Positions 1 to 5,473 of a stretch of 5,587 nucleotides of DNA are shown here, piece by piece (position 1 is the stretch's first letter; each line of letters begins with the position of its first letter). This DNA comes from Pseudomonadota bacterium (GTDB taxonomy: Bacteria; Desulfobacterota; Anaeroferrophillalia; Anaeroferrophillales; Anaeroferrophillaceae): the NCBI GenBank assembly GCA_011042595.1, contig DQWO01000277.1, positions 1-5,587 on the forward strand. Reading direction: 5' to 3'. Below the pieces are notes generated by a model. That model saw nothing but the letters and a program-made list of their open reading frames with translations, was not told the DNA's origin and did not search any database. The position numbers were made by a program, and so were the translations under genes.

Positions 1-65
1 GAGAACACAGAGAACACAGAGAACACGAAGGAAAATTAACAGGTTATTTCTCTGTGATCTCTGTG
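1..65. repeat. 9-bp tandem repeat within a CTCTGTG-type inverted repeat
   Basis: Positions 1-27 are three tandem copies of the 9-mer GAGAACACA (the last ends in G). Positions 6-22 are the reverse complement of 49-65 at 16 of 17 positions, giving a stem of 17 pairs around a 26-nt AT-rich loop. The right arm reads TCTCTGTGATCTCTGTG. Short inverted repeats built on CTCTGTG/CACAGAG are scattered through intergenic DNA in many environmental proteobacterial genomes. Their role is not established to my knowledge. The element is cut by the window edge. It contains no coding potential and is not a CRISPR array, because there are no spacers. Confidence 0.7.
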
Positions 66-77
66 GTAAAAAATCAT

Positions 78-102
78 TTTGGGTTGTGGGCATCAAGCCC
101 GC
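78..102 (+). repeat. 25-nt hairpin motif, copy 1
   Basis: This begins with the 13-mer TTTGGGTTGTGGG (78-90) and continues into a small hairpin. GGGC (88-91) pairs with GCCC (97-100) around the 5-nt loop ATCAA, followed by GC. A second copy with the same spacing lies at 1780-1804, so the pair flanks the lipoprotein gene in the same orientation. The function is unknown. It may be a fragment of a dispersed repeat or part of a structured RNA. Confidence 0.55.
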
Positions 103-172
103 CTTGGCTTAATGAATGCAAGATGTCTTGTTATTTGCAGCGTAACTATTCGGTTAACAATGAAAACTAGAT

Positions 173-242
173 GACTCTCACAGAGTCACAAAGACACAGA
201 GAAAACCAAACTTCTCTTACCCCTCTCCGTGGCTCCGTGAGA
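173..242. repeat. Degraded CTCTGTG/CTCCGTG inverted repeat
   Basis: The left arm at 176-189 (TCTCACAGAGTCAC) is the reverse complement of 229-242 (GTGGCTCCGTGAGA) at 12 of 14 positions, with the A-rich strand and its T/C-rich counterpart continuing inward less exactly. The left arm itself holds a perfect 6-bp palindrome, GACTCT-CAC-AGAGTC at 173-187. The sequence resembles the repeat at 1-65 and probably belongs to the same dispersed family, but is more decayed. Confidence 0.55.
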
Positions 243-268
243 AAAGACAACCGGATAAACAAAATGGC

Positions 269-302
269 AAAAAAGTTCGCTGTTTTTACTGACAGCTGAA
301 CG
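269..302 (-). terminator. Rho-independent terminator of the lipoprotein gene
   Basis: Read on the minus strand, GTTC-A-GCTGT (301-292) pairs with ACAGC-GAAC (283-275). This gives nine base pairs interrupted by a single bulged A, closed by an 8-nt loop and followed at once by six T residues (274-269). The hairpin starts 33 nt after the stop codon of the lipoprotein gene at 335. The stem is only moderately GC-rich, so termination may be partial. Confidence 0.75.
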
Positions 303-334
303 CTACCTAGCTAAATGCTCAGTTTAGGAGAAAG

Positions 335-1675
335 CTATTCCACCGCTTTAACCATGTCGGCAATGGCAAATCCTTTACCGGAAACGATTTCGCAAATTGC
401 TCCGTCCATGCCAAAAAAGTCGGCAACTTTAACAATGCCCTTCAGCACTCCCTGGGCTTTACCCAGTGACATCTTGGTTGCCGGGTCAATAACGTCCGAG
501 CCCTTGGCATAAACTCGCAGTTTCTGACCTATCTGCAAGCCACTGAGACGCCCGGCATTGACAAAGATACGTCCTTTATCCACCTTGATCAGCCGCGAAT
601 ACCAGTCGATCATTTTCAAGTTTCCGGCCAGATCCGCGATGACCTGATCTACCGCCGGGGTTGCCTGATAGCTGTTGCCCTGGATGGCGTAAGTTTTTAA
701 AGGATAGCCTGAGGAAACATCAATTGCTTCCAGGTTCAGTTGGTAGTTGCCTTCTCCTCCCGGCTGTGGTGGAGAGAGGAAGTTGACTTTTTCCAGAATA
801 ACCGCATGGGCACCCATTTCCCGCCCCAGTTTTGCCAGCTTGGTCCTGGTTTCCAGGGAGTCAATGAACAGCTGGTGGTTGCTGACGTAGGTGCTGACCG
901 CTTCTTTCGGCAGTAAGAGAATTCCCGGGGCTGCCGCCAGTTGGCCATAGATTTTCTGGCTGAACTGATCGAGAGGACTGGTGGTCAAACCCCGCTGGGG
1001 GTAATGAATAATGAAAACAATTTTGCGTTTGATGCCCTGAAAAGCAAAGGAATCTCCCATCCTGGTTGTGCTGATGAATCCCGGGGTCGGGGAAAGGGCC
1101 GCGTTCTGCTGGCTACCATACATCCCCTGGGTGGTGGTTGGAACTTGATATGGGCTGGCGCCATATGCTCCGCCGGTGGCTGGTGCCTGATACTGACCGG
1201 GCATGGAGGGCGGAGTATAAGCGGATCCAGCGCCGTATGCGCCATAGCCGGCTGCTGGTGTCTGGCCATAGCTGCCGGGCATTGCCGGCTGAGATCCATA
1301 CGCCCCGTATGCCGGCTGCTGGTATGGCTGAACCGGCGCGGCCGTTCCACCATAGGGGTTCTGGTATCCCGGTGTAGCTGGTGCGGTCGTCGGAACACCG
1401 TAATTATAGGCATTATAGGGTGCCTGCTGGGCCCCGTACTGCTGACTGCCCTGGGTGTTGCCATAGGGCTGCTGCCCGGTTTGCCCCTGCCATGACTGCT
1501 GGTTTGTCGGGGCCGCACCACTGTATTGCGGTTGCTCCACGGCATTCTGGGTGGTTTCCTGAACCACCGGTTCGTCCTGCTCCACTTTTTTATCACCAAA
1601 GAAGGGTATGTGCCAGTTGCAGCCGGAAGCGGCCAACAGGGCAAACAACATAAGAACCAGAAAGCCTTTTTTCAT
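335..1675 (-). CDS. Lipoprotein with charge-free Tyr/Pro/Gly/Gln-rich domain and FlgT-C-like C-terminus
   Basis: This encodes a 446-residue secreted lipoprotein of unknown function. Residues 1-18 form a signal peptide (MKKG, then a hydrophobic stretch) ending in LAASG before Cys19, the expected lipidation site. Position +2 is Asn, not Asp, which would favour outer-membrane sorting by the E. coli rule. Residues 48-204 contain no Asp, Glu, Lys, Arg or His and about 19 Tyr, with loose PYG, AYGAYG and PGxY motifs; this part is probably disordered. Residues 210-360 look like an alpha/beta domain of the CsgG/TolB-N type (KRKIVFIIHYP, then KLGREMGAHAVILEKV). Residues 366-446 resemble the FlgT C-terminal domain (KGRIFVNAGRLSGLQIG, VIDPATKMSLG, then GDMV-like AIADMV). 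The start was chosen because AAGGAG sits 7 nt upstream and it yields a signal peptide; an in-frame ATG 58 codons upstream would bury the signal. It is a single gene, divergent from the oxidoreductase operon, with its own terminator. An envelope or surface-scaffold role is inference; the domain assignments are from memory of the families. Confidence 0.85.
   Translation of the reverse strand: MKKGFLVLMLFALLAASGCNWHIPFFGDKKVEQDEPVVQETTQNAVEQPQYSGAAPTNQQSWQGQTGQQPYGNTQGSQQYGAQQAPYNAYNYGVPTTAPATPGYQNPYGGTAAPVQPYQQPAYGAYGSQPAMPGSYGQTPAAGYGAYGAGSAYTPPSMPGQYQAPATGGAYGASPYQVPTTTQGMYGSQQNAALSPTPGFISTTRMGDSFAFQGIKRKIVFIIHYPQRGLTTSPLDQFSQKIYGQLAAAPGILLLPKEAVSTYVSNHQLFIDSLETRTKLAKLGREMGAHAVILEKVNFLSPPQPGGEGNYQLNLEAIDVSSGYPLKTYAIQGNSYQATPAVDQVIADLAGNLKMIDWYSRLIKVDKGRIFVNAGRLSGLQIGQKLRVYAKGSDVIDPATKMSLGKAQGVLKGIVKVADFFGMDGAICEIVSGKGFAIADMVKAVE
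1064..1534 (-). other. Low-complexity coding segment without charged residues
   Basis: This segment encodes residues 48-204 of the lipoprotein. It lies between Glu47 and Arg205 and contains no acidic or basic residue and no His or Cys. Tyr, Pro, Gly, Gln, Ala, Ser and Thr make up almost all of it. Tyrosines recur every 3-12 residues, often next to Gly (YG). No exact peptide repeat persists, so the DNA is not a simple tandem array. The composition resembles prion-like or sticker-type disordered domains, or a flexible tether between the membrane anchor and the C-terminal domains. Confidence 0.85.
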
Positions 1676-1680
1676 TATGA

Positions 1681-1688
1681 ATCTCCTT
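1681..1688 (-). promoter_or_regulatory. Ribosome binding site of the lipoprotein gene
   Basis: On the minus strand AAGGAGAT lies 1688-1681, with the AAGGAG core 7 nt before the ATG at 1675. It fixes the start used here over the longer reading frame that begins at 1849. Confidence 0.85.
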
Positions 1689-1712
1689 GAAAAAATTAGT
1701 ACCTTACAGGTT

Positions 1713-1738
1713 ATTTTCTTGTTTTTTAACAAGAAAAT
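1713..1738. repeat. Perfect 11-bp AT-rich inverted repeat in the lipoprotein leader
   Basis: ATTTTCTTGTT (1713-1723) and AACAAGAAAAT (1728-1738) are exact reverse complements separated by TTTT. The repeat lies 38-63 nt upstream of the lipoprotein start. That position suits either a repressor operator near the promoter or a leader-RNA hairpin. It is not a terminator for the leftward transcript, because the stem is AT-rich and no T-run follows it. Confidence 0.6.
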
Positions 1739-1779
1739 GTTCTGATAAGAGTACTTATTTGCGGGCCGTAAAGGCCGTA

Positions 1780-1804
1780 TTTGGGTTGTGGGGTCTATCC
1801 CCGC
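1780..1804 (+). repeat. 25-nt hairpin motif, copy 2
   Basis: The same 13-mer as at 78-90 (TTTGGGTTGTGGG, 1780-1792) is followed by a hairpin of the same size. GGGG (1790-1793) pairs with CCCC (1799-1802) around the 5-nt loop TCTAT, then GC. Compared with copy 1, the innermost pair is G-C here and C-G there, and the loop has diverged, so pairing is kept while sequence changed. It lies about 105-130 nt upstream of the lipoprotein start. Confidence 0.55.
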
Positions 1805-2039
1805 ATTAAATGTCGATGAAGAAAAATATTTCTCCTGCCTTTTGTCCAAAGCTGGCTATCTCATAAAATGGCGTTTTTTTCAAGGGTTTTTTCTTAATGA
1901 TTTTGGACTTTTTCCTTGATATTTTGTCTTTCCTGGATTAGTTTTTTCAATGATGGAGTTTTTGCAAATATGAGCCAGGCCCGAACATCCTGTAATCTCC
2001 TTGGCAATACAAGTCCGAAAGTTGAGTCATTCATAAAAT

Positions 2040-2046
2040 GAGGGGG
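2040..2046 (+). promoter_or_regulatory. Ribosome binding site of the gamma-subunit gene
   Basis: GAGGGGG precedes the ATG at 2050, with the GAGG core 6 nt away. The alternative in-frame ATG at 2038 overlaps this site and has only a weak GAG upstream, so 2050 is preferred. Confidence 0.65.
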
Positions 2047-2049
2047 AAT

Positions 2050-2628
2050 ATGCTTGAAATACGTCTTCACGGGCGCGGTGGACAAGGGGCGGTCATCGCT
2101 TCCCGGATTCTTTCTTACGCTTTTTTCCTGGAAGGAAAGTTTGCCCAGTCGTTTCCAACTTTCGGGGCTGAGCGGCGGGGTGCACCGGTGGCTGCCTTTG
2201 TTCGCGTGGCTGATCATTTCATCAATCTGCGCAGTCAGGTGGTGAACCCTGATTATGTAATTGTGATGGCGGCCCGGCTGGCAGAAACGGTGGCGGTGGA
2301 TGCCGGTATTAAAAATGGGGGGCTGATTCTGATAAACAGCGAGCATCCCGCTTCATTTTACTTGAAGCTGGTCAAAAAATGTCGGGTAGCTACCGTGAAT
2401 GCCAATGAGCTGGCCCTGCGATACCATCTGGGAAGTCCGACCATGCCCCTGGTTAATGCCCCGATTCTGGGGGCTTTTGCCAGGCTGAGCGGCCTGGTAT
2501 CCCTGGATAGTTTAATCGAGGTACTCCCTCGCTTTGTGCCGGTTAAACATGATGAAAACCGGCAGGCGATGGAAGAAGCATACCGGCTTGCCGCGGGTGA
2601 TGGAGGTTATGCCCATGCAAATCCTTGA
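2050..2628 (+). CDS. porG: 2-oxoacid:ferredoxin oxidoreductase, gamma subunit (PorG-like)
   Basis: This 192-residue cytoplasmic protein is the gamma subunit of a thiamine-diphosphate 2-oxoacid:acceptor oxidoreductase. The complex converts a 2-oxoacid plus CoA to acyl-CoA, CO2 and reduced electron carrier. The sequence shows the family hallmarks in order: the N-terminal IRLHGRGGQG glycine-rich loop (residues 4-13), SFPTFGAERRGAPV (34-47), NPDYVIVM (66-73) and NAPILGAFARLSG (136-148). The length matches the usual 180-190 residues. Starting at 2050 gives the typical M-x-E-I-R-x-H-G beginning; a start at 2038 would add four residues. It is the first gene of the operon, and its 3' end overlaps the next gene by 14 bp, which points to translational coupling. 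The substrate cannot be read from this subunit; pyruvate is the default guess, and indolepyruvate, 2-oxoglutarate or phenylglyoxylate enzymes share this fold. Confidence 0.9.
   Translation: MLEIRLHGRGGQGAVIASRILSYAFFLEGKFAQSFPTFGAERRGAPVAAFVRVADHFINLRSQVVNPDYVIVMAARLAETVAVDAGIKNGGLILINSEHPASFYLKLVKKCRVATVNANELALRYHLGSPTMPLVNAPILGAFARLSGLVSLDSLIEVLPRFVPVKHDENRQAMEEAYRLAAGDGGYAHANP
2602..2606 (+). promoter_or_regulatory. Ribosome binding site of the flavoprotein-ferredoxin gene
   Basis: GGAGG lies inside the end of the gamma-subunit gene, 8 nt before the ATG at 2615. Two other in-frame ATGs (2600 and 2609) lie across or too close to it, and the ATG at 2534 lies deep in the gamma gene, so 2615 is the best start. 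Confidence 0.7.
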
Positions 2629-4240
2629 TATAAAGGGAGGAAAGTCGCCGGCTGGCCTGTGGAAATTTCCTGTTTCCACCACCACGACAGAAATAAATCT
2701 TACCGGCAGCTGGAAGTTTTTTCGTCCCCAACTGGAGGAAAGAATCGCTCCCTGCCAGGCAGCCTGTCCGCTTCATATTGATATTGCCGGCTATATGCGG
2801 GAGTTGTCCCGGCGGGATGTGGCTGCGGCGCTGGCCCAACTGCGGTTGTTTAATCCCCTGCCGGCGGTCTGCGGCCGGGTCTGCCCGCATTTTTGTCAGC
2901 AAAATTGTAATCGCCAGGATTTCGATCAAGCAGTGCAGACCGGTTCTGTTGAACGTTTTTTAGGTGATTATGGCCTCGATATTCCTTTTCCAGCACCTCC
3001 GGCATTGCGTCCGGAAAGGGTGGCGGTGATCGGCAGCGGGCCGGCTGGGCTGGCCTGCGCCGCCTTTCTGGCCCGTCAGGGAATCAGGGTGACGATCTAT
3101 GAAAAGGAGGCCGCCCCCGGCGGCTTGCTGCGCTATGGGATTCCCGCTTATCGCCTGCCCCGGGAGATATTGAAGCGGGAAATTGATAATCTGGTTAATT
3201 CATTAAATATTGAGCTCTGCTGTAATCGGGAGATACAAGCGGAACAACTGCCAGGCCTGTTGGAGGAATACGATTATGTTTTCCGGGCTTCGGGGTTGGG
3301 GCAGTCGTTGCTGCCGGTGGATTTTTCTCCCCAGCCGGGGGTGTATTCCGGATTGGAGCTGTTGCATGATATTGCCACCGGCGGGATTCCGGCGGGAGCA
3401 TCCTTTGCAGTCATTGGTGGCGGTAATGTGGCGGTGGACGCGGCCCGTTCTTTGCTGCGGCTGGGAAAAGAGGTGCAGATCATTTACCGCCGGACTTTCG
3501 CGGAAATGCCCGCTTATGGCGATGAAAAAAAACAGGCTTTGGAGGAAGGGATTTTGTTGCGTCAGCAGCAACTGGTGACCGGAGTAGCGGCTGAAGATGG
3601 TCAGTTGCGGCTGACTTTGAGCCAGGTGATTTCCGCTGATGGTACCGGGATTAAAGCCGGAGAAATTGTTGATCAGCTCAAAGTCGATGGCCTGGTGGTG
3701 GCTATTGGCCAGCAGGCGGGAGATGAATCGATGTTAAGTCATGAGCGGCTGCTGTTGGGAGGAGATCTGGTCAGTGGTCCGGCGACAGTGGTTGAGGCAA
3801 TGGCCTCCGGCAAAGCGGCGGCAAAAACTATTTTATCCCGCTGCGGGCTGGTATTGGATGATGCCTGGGAAGGTGAAATCCCTGCTGGTGAAACAGAAGC
3901 CAGGATTGTCAGCCCTGCCGACCTCCACCTGGATTATTGTCAATCGCAAAAAGCCCTTTATCCGGTGGAATCAAGCCCGACAATCCGCCGGCATTCATTT
4001 GTAGAAGTGGTTCATCCCTTAAGTTATGAAGAGGTTTTTGCCGAGGCCGGGCGATGTTTTAATTGCGGCATCTGTACCGGCTGCGGGGTTTGCTGGTTTT
4101 TCTGTCCTGATCTGGCCATCTCTCTGATTGAGGGAGATTCCGGGACTGAAGTCATCATTGATGAGGATCATTGCAAAGGATGTGGTTTATGTGCCGCCTC
4201 CTGTCCCCGGGCGGTGATCGAGATGAAGGAGGATATATAG
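2615..4240 (+). CDS. Fused GltD-like FAD/NAD(P) oxidoreductase and 2x[4Fe-4S] ferredoxin subunit
   Basis: This 541-residue protein probably carries electrons between the oxidoreductase core and NAD(P). Residues 40-120 form the Fe-S helical domain found at the N-terminus of GltD and dihydropyrimidine dehydrogenase (Cys47, Cys51 followed by Pro; Cys86, 90, 94, 98 in VCGRVCPHFC). Residues 136-164 are the FAD Rossmann fold (VAVIGSGPAG, ending in YEK). Residues 264-293 are the NAD(P) fold (FAVIGGGNVAVDAAR, ending in IIYRR), and GGDLVSGPATVVEAMASGKAAA-type FAD contacts lie at 382-403. Residues 481-541 are a ferredoxin domain with Cys487/490/493/497 and Cys520/523/526/530, each closed by Pro, plus an extra CxxC at 481/484. 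The ferredoxin part replaces the separate delta subunit (PorD). The first CxxC of classical GltD is absent. The gene overlaps the gamma gene and abuts the alpha gene, which argues against a glutamate synthase role; no GltB partner is seen. The nearest functional analogy is the flavoprotein of phenylglyoxylate:NAD+ oxidoreductase. The paired Arg292-Arg293 hints at NADPH, but this is weak. Confidence 0.88.
   Translation: MQILDIKGGKSPAGLWKFPVSTTTTEINLTGSWKFFRPQLEERIAPCQAACPLHIDIAGYMRELSRRDVAAALAQLRLFNPLPAVCGRVCPHFCQQNCNRQDFDQAVQTGSVERFLGDYGLDIPFPAPPALRPERVAVIGSGPAGLACAAFLARQGIRVTIYEKEAAPGGLLRYGIPAYRLPREILKREIDNLVNSLNIELCCNREIQAEQLPGLLEEYDYVFRASGLGQSLLPVDFSPQPGVYSGLELLHDIATGGIPAGASFAVIGGGNVAVDAARSLLRLGKEVQIIYRRTFAEMPAYGDEKKQALEEGILLRQQQLVTGVAAEDGQLRLTLSQVISADGTGIKAGEIVDQLKVDGLVVAIGQQAGDESMLSHERLLLGGDLVSGPATVVEAMASGKAAAKTILSRCGLVLDDAWEGEIPAGETEARIVSPADLHLDYCQSQKALYPVESSPTIRRHSFVEVVHPLSYEEVFAEAGRCFNCGICTGCGVCWFFCPDLAISLIEGDSGTEVIIDEDHCKGCGLCAASCPRAVIEMKEDI
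4226..4232 (+). promoter_or_regulatory. Ribosome binding site of the alpha-subunit gene
   Basis: AAGGAGG lies within the last codons of the preceding gene, with an 8-nt spacer to the ATG at 4241. The upstream stop codon (4238-4240) touches this ATG, so translation of the two genes is probably coupled. Confidence 0.85.
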
Positions 4241-5410
4241 ATGCAGTGCGAATTAAAGCCTCAAGAAAAATCATCCCGGGAAATGATGATGGGCAGCGAT
4301 GCCATTGCCCATGGGGTCAGGCTGTGCCGCCCACAGGTGATTTCCGCCTACCCCATCACGCCGCAAACCCATATTATCGAAACCCTGTCGGAAATGGTTG
4401 ACCGGGGGGAAATTCCCTGCCAGTTTATCAAGGTGGAATCTGAAATGTCAGCTATAGCCGCCTGCTTAGGCTCTGTTTCCGCCGGCAGCCGGTCGTTCAC
4501 CGCCACCAGTTCACAAGGGTTGGCGATGATGCATGAAGTGCTCCACTGGTTTTCCGGGGCGAGGATGCCATTGGTGATGGTCAATGCCAATCGGGCTCTT
4601 GGTGCTCCCTGGAATATCTGGTGTGACCAGAGTGACAGCCTGTCACAGCGTGATGTGGGCTGGTTGCAGATTTATTGTGAAACTGCCCAGGAAGCCCTGG
4701 ATACCATTATCCAGGCTTACTGGTTAAGTGAACGGATTTTGCTGCCGGTGATGGTGATGATTGATGGTTTTATCCTTTCTCATACAATGGAACAGCTGAT
4801 GGTTCCGGCAGCTGAGGAGGTGGATGCGTTTCTGCCTCCCTATCAGCCGCAGTATTTTCTTGATGTTGATAATCCCCAGTCTTTTTCTGCTGGCGCCATT
4901 CCCGATGGCTTTTATCAGCTGAAAAAAAACATCGCCAAAACCATGGAAGATGCCGGGGATATCCTGGCTGATGGCTGTCGGCAGTTCGCTGAGCGCTTCG
5001 GCCGGACTTATGAACAGGTGGAGGCTTACCGCTGTGATGACGCGGAAATTGTTTTCTGTTGTTCCGGAGCCCTGACCGGTACGGTGCGGGTGGCGGTTGA
5101 TTGTTTGCGCCAGGCCGGCCATCATGTTGGTTTGCTCAAACTGCGCCTCTTCAGACCTTTCCCCCGGCGAGACTTGGCCCGGCTGGTATCCGGGAAAAAG
5201 CACCTTATTGTTTTAAATCGGGCGGTTTCTCAAGGGGTTGGCGGTACCGTTTCCCAAGAGGTGCGGGCCGCACTGTACGAAGAAGATGAGCGGCCCGCAA
5301 TTCATGATGTCATTATCAGCCTGGGGGGGAAAGAGGTATTTCCGGAAGTCATTGAGCAGATTGCCATGCGGGCCGAGGAGCTTTCGCCAACCGAAACTAT
5401 TTGGATTTGA
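4241..5410 (+). CDS. porA: 2-oxoacid:ferredoxin oxidoreductase, alpha subunit (PorA-like)
   Basis: This 389-residue cytoplasmic subunit contributes the pyrimidine-binding and transketolase-C-like domains of the enzyme. The active site forms with the beta subunit. Visible family motifs are SAYPITPQT (35-43), KVESEMSAIAACLG (64-77), the T-A-T-S-S-Q-G loop (87-93), VNANRALGAPWNIWCDQSD (114-132), QRDVGWLQIY (136-145), QEALD (150-154) and IDGFILSH (174-181). In the C-terminal domain they are VFCCSGALTGTVRVAVDCLR (271-290) and LLKLRLFRPFP (298-308). Arg118 occupies the place of the arginine that binds the substrate carboxylate in Desulfovibrio africanus pyruvate:ferredoxin oxidoreductase, and Thr40 that of its YPITP threonine. 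The RALGAPWNIW segment is closest to pyruvate-type alpha chains in my memory, though related aryl-2-oxoacid enzymes also fit. Length is normal. It is the third gene of the operon. The beta subunit gene expected next does not follow within the remaining 177 nt. Confidence 0.92.
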   Translation: MQCELKPQEKSSREMMMGSDAIAHGVRLCRPQVISAYPITPQTHIIETLSEMVDRGEIPCQFIKVESEMSAIAACLGSVSAGSRSFTATSSQGLAMMHEVLHWFSGARMPLVMVNANRALGAPWNIWCDQSDSLSQRDVGWLQIYCETAQEALDTIIQAYWLSERILLPVMVMIDGFILSHTMEQLMVPAAEEVDAFLPPYQPQYFLDVDNPQSFSAGAIPDGFYQLKKNIAKTMEDAGDILADGCRQFAERFGRTYEQVEAYRCDDAEIVFCCSGALTGTVRVAVDCLRQAGHHVGLLKLRLFRPFPRRDLARLVSGKKHLIVLNRAVSQGVGGTVSQEVRAALYEEDERPAIHDVIISLGGKEVFPEVIEQIAMRAEELSPTETIWI

Positions 5411-5473
5411 GGCTAAGGGTCAACTTTCTGAGGTGTTCTAAAAACAGCTGGGAAAATTACCGGGGGATGTTCC

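Larger units (their letters stand above)
1..334. other. Intergenic region with degenerate repeats, no gene
   Basis: No convincing coding region is present. The only frame opening here on the plus strand (from 315) runs antisense into the lipoprotein gene and has no ribosome binding site. The stretch holds a CTCTGTG-type inverted repeat (6-65), a 25-nt hairpin motif (78-102), a second and more degraded CTCTGTG/CTCCGTG inverted repeat (176-242), and the terminator of the leftward lipoprotein gene (269-302). Positions 103-172 show nothing recognisable. The left window edge cuts the first repeat, so its outer boundary is unknown. Confidence 0.7.
1676..2049. other. Divergent intergenic region between lipoprotein gene and oxidoreductase operon
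   Basis: This stretch must hold the promoters of both divergent transcripts, but I see no strong sigma-70 or sigma-54 match on either strand. It contains the lipoprotein ribosome binding site (1681-1688), an AT-rich perfect inverted repeat (1713-1738), a short GGCCGTA duplication (1764-1779), the second 25-nt hairpin motif (1780-1804), and a T-rich tract on the plus strand (about 1874-1970). A weak TTGATA at 1916-1921 has no good -10 partner. No small gene with a ribosome binding site was found. Confidence 0.5.

Noticed and set aside
1..27. Possible CRISPR array from the repeated 9-mer
   Set aside because: The units are 9 bp, directly tandem and without spacers.
941..1495. A 184-codon open frame on the plus strand, antisense to the lipoprotein gene
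   Set aside because: It mirrors the low-complexity coding segment, lacks a ribosome binding site and shows no recognisable domain. The sense strand has a signal peptide, ribosome binding site and terminator.
985..1644. A 219-codon open frame on the minus strand in another frame of the lipoprotein gene
   Set aside because: It is a product of the same biased composition, rich in Arg and Pro, with no ribosome binding site.
1676..1849. N-terminal extension of the lipoprotein by 58 codons
   Set aside because: It would place the signal peptide internally, no ribosome binding site precedes it, and it runs through the AT-rich palindrome and hairpin motif typical of non-coding DNA.
1894..2346. A 150-codon minus-strand frame across the start of the gamma gene
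   Set aside because: It overlaps the conserved gamma-subunit coding sequence in antisense and has no family motif.
2615..4240. Annotation as glutamate synthase small subunit (GltD)
   Set aside because: The flavoprotein core is GltD-like, but the C-terminal ferredoxin, the missing first CxxC and the overlapping oxidoreductase subunit genes point to an electron-transfer subunit of the 2-oxoacid enzyme.
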